Below the pieces are notes generated by a model. It saw only the letters and a list, made by a program, of their open reading frames with translations. It was not told where the DNA came from and ran no database searches. DNA of 64,000 nucleotides, taken from contig NZ_FOQM01000002.1 of NCBI RefSeq assembly GCF_900113735.1, positions 124,001-188,000 of the forward strand, given 5' to 3'. Source of the DNA: Bradyrhizobium sp. Gha. GTDB lineage: Bacteria > Pseudomonadota > Alphaproteobacteria > Rhizobiales > Xanthobacteraceae. Position numbers and translations under genes: made by a program. Below, piece after piece: positions 63,233 through 64,000 of this stretch; position 1 is the first letter of the stretch, and every line of letters starts with the position of its first letter.

Positions 63233-63589
63233 ATGTCCCTTCTGGTTACCATCGATACCAATCCGGATTTCGCACCGAAGAACGCCCTGCCTGCCCCAGA
63301 ACGGCTCATTTCTGGCAATCCTTCCTTCAAGACCTGGGCGCAGGACGCCTCGAAAGGCGAAAAGGTGCTGACCGGCGTCTGGGAAGCAACGCCCGGCGAG
63401 ACTCATTCCATCAAGGGCACCACCTTCGAGTTCTGCCATATCATCTCGGGCCTCATCGAAATCGAGGAAAAAGGCGGCGAGGTCAGGAGATACCGCGCCG
63501 GCGACAGCTTTGTGATGAAGCCTGGCTTTGTCGGCGTCTGGCGCACGATCGAAACCGTGCGGAAGATCTACGTCTGCCATTATGACTGA
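63233..63589 (+). CDS. Cupin domain protein (DUF861/Cupin_3)
   Basis: 118-residue single-domain cupin with the Cupin_3 features: TGVWEATPGETHS, TTFEFCHIISGLIEIEEKGG and YRAGDSFVMKPGFVGVWRT, the last including the conserved FVMKPGFVG-x-W. AGGAAAATGCC precedes the ATG. Family members often act on small amines, polyol or ureido compounds or are of unknown function. Likely operon with its neighbours. Confidence 0.85.
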   Translation: MSLLVTIDTNPDFAPKNALPAPERLISGNPSFKTWAQDASKGEKVLTGVWEATPGETHSIKGTTFEFCHIISGLIEIEEKGGEVRRYRAGDSFVMKPGFVGVWRTIETVRKIYVCHYD

Positions 63590-63789
63590 GACGATGGCGG
63601 GGACCGCTGTTGAGCGGTCCTCAGAATTTTCGACTTGCGAAGCCGCCTCCGACCAGATTCAACGCGGCCAGTCACTTCATTCTCGATGAAAAATGCGGCG
63701 TGCGGTCCTGTACTGCTCGCATGAAACGGCTTCGCAAACGCAATTCCAGGCAGTGACGGCGAGGTCGGGCGAAGGCAAGGAGCAAGCCT

Positions 63790-64000
63790 ATGATTGCATT
63801 GAAGGACAAAGACCTGTTTCGCCAGCAAGCGCTGATCGGCGGCAATTGGCGGGATGCGAGCACGCAAGCCACCGTTGATGTCATCGATCCTGCGAGCCAG
63901 AAAGTGCTTGGCACCATCCCTGACATGGGTCGAGGCGAGACCAAGGCGGCAATCGACGCCGCGGCCGCTGCGTTCAGGCCTTGGAAGACCAATTCTCACG
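63790..64000 (+). CDS. gabD: Succinate-semialdehyde dehydrogenase, GabD-like (3' cut by window)
   Basis: First 70 codons of an aldehyde dehydrogenase. MIALKDKDLFRQQALIGGNW and VIDPASQKVLGTIPDMG are typical for GabD-type succinate-semialdehyde dehydrogenases of Rhizobiales. AAGGAGC precedes the ATG at 63790. The catalytic Cys/Glu lie beyond the window, so the call rests on the N-terminus only. Confidence 0.8.
   Translation, partial: MIALKDKDLFRQQALIGGNWRDASTQATVDVIDPASQKVLGTIPDMGRGETKAAIDAAAAAFRPWKTNSH

Overview
The window looks like a chromosomal segment of a high-GC alphaproteobacterium, most likely Rhizobiales close to Bradyrhizobium. The reasons are the TrcR-type cell-cycle regulator, an NdvA-type glucan exporter, a Frc-type fructose transporter, a CtrA-like box, and several families of intergenic palindromes that recur through the window. 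This placement is an inference from gene content, not a database result. No rRNA, tRNA, CRISPR array, phage, insertion sequence or secretion system was recognised.

Layout. 1-6622 (minus) is an alpha-glucoside-type ABC import operon ending in a GH31 glycosidase. A LacI regulator (6943-7935) diverges from it, and a perfect 14-bp operator lies inside the promoter spacer. 8157-10700 is a visibly less GC-rich patch with an LprI-like protein, small exported proteins, a PAP2 phosphatase and an inverted, deleted copy of part of the LprI-like gene. 10889-19718 holds a RibD-like reductase, a frameshifted amine oxidase, small hydrolases, a two-subunit CoA transferase, a TTC38-like TPR protein and an aldo/keto reductase. 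19779-27649 holds a Nudix hydrolase, exported proteins, an SDR, a CPA1 antiporter and two tandem TPR proteins with LprI-like C-termini. 27978-43851 is mostly core metabolism: prpE, trcR, ispH-thrB-rnhA, a Prx5 peroxiredoxin, an acyl-CoA ligase, a D,D-carboxypeptidase, ndvA, an orphan HisE-like protein and aspA. 44140-49182 has two nitronate-monooxygenase-like flavoproteins around a thioesterase and an acyl-CoA ligase. 49305-51657 has small envelope proteins behind a CtrA-like site and a truncated AraC gene. 51919-60760 is a fructose divergon. 61081-64000 has a GNAT protein and a dehydrogenase/cupin/gabD set cut by the window end.

How genes work together. The clearest unit is 51919-60760. FrcB, FrcC and FrcA would import fructose. 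The divergent operon encodes a ROK regulator, a PfkB-family sugar kinase, Zwf and Edd, which would phosphorylate it and feed the Entner-Doudoroff route; phosphoglucose isomerase, 6-phosphogluconolactonase and Eda must be elsewhere. A 21-bp inverted repeat in the shared promoter region carries a TTGACA box in each arm and is the best operator candidate. The second sugar system (1-7935) has the same logic with a LacI regulator.

No clearly undescribed defence or biosynthetic system is visible. The most unusual signals are the two promoter/operator layouts, the CtrA-like box, four decaying or broken genes, a 32-codon membrane peptide with a strong Shine-Dalgarno sequence, and a palindromic element flanked by a 17-bp direct repeat.
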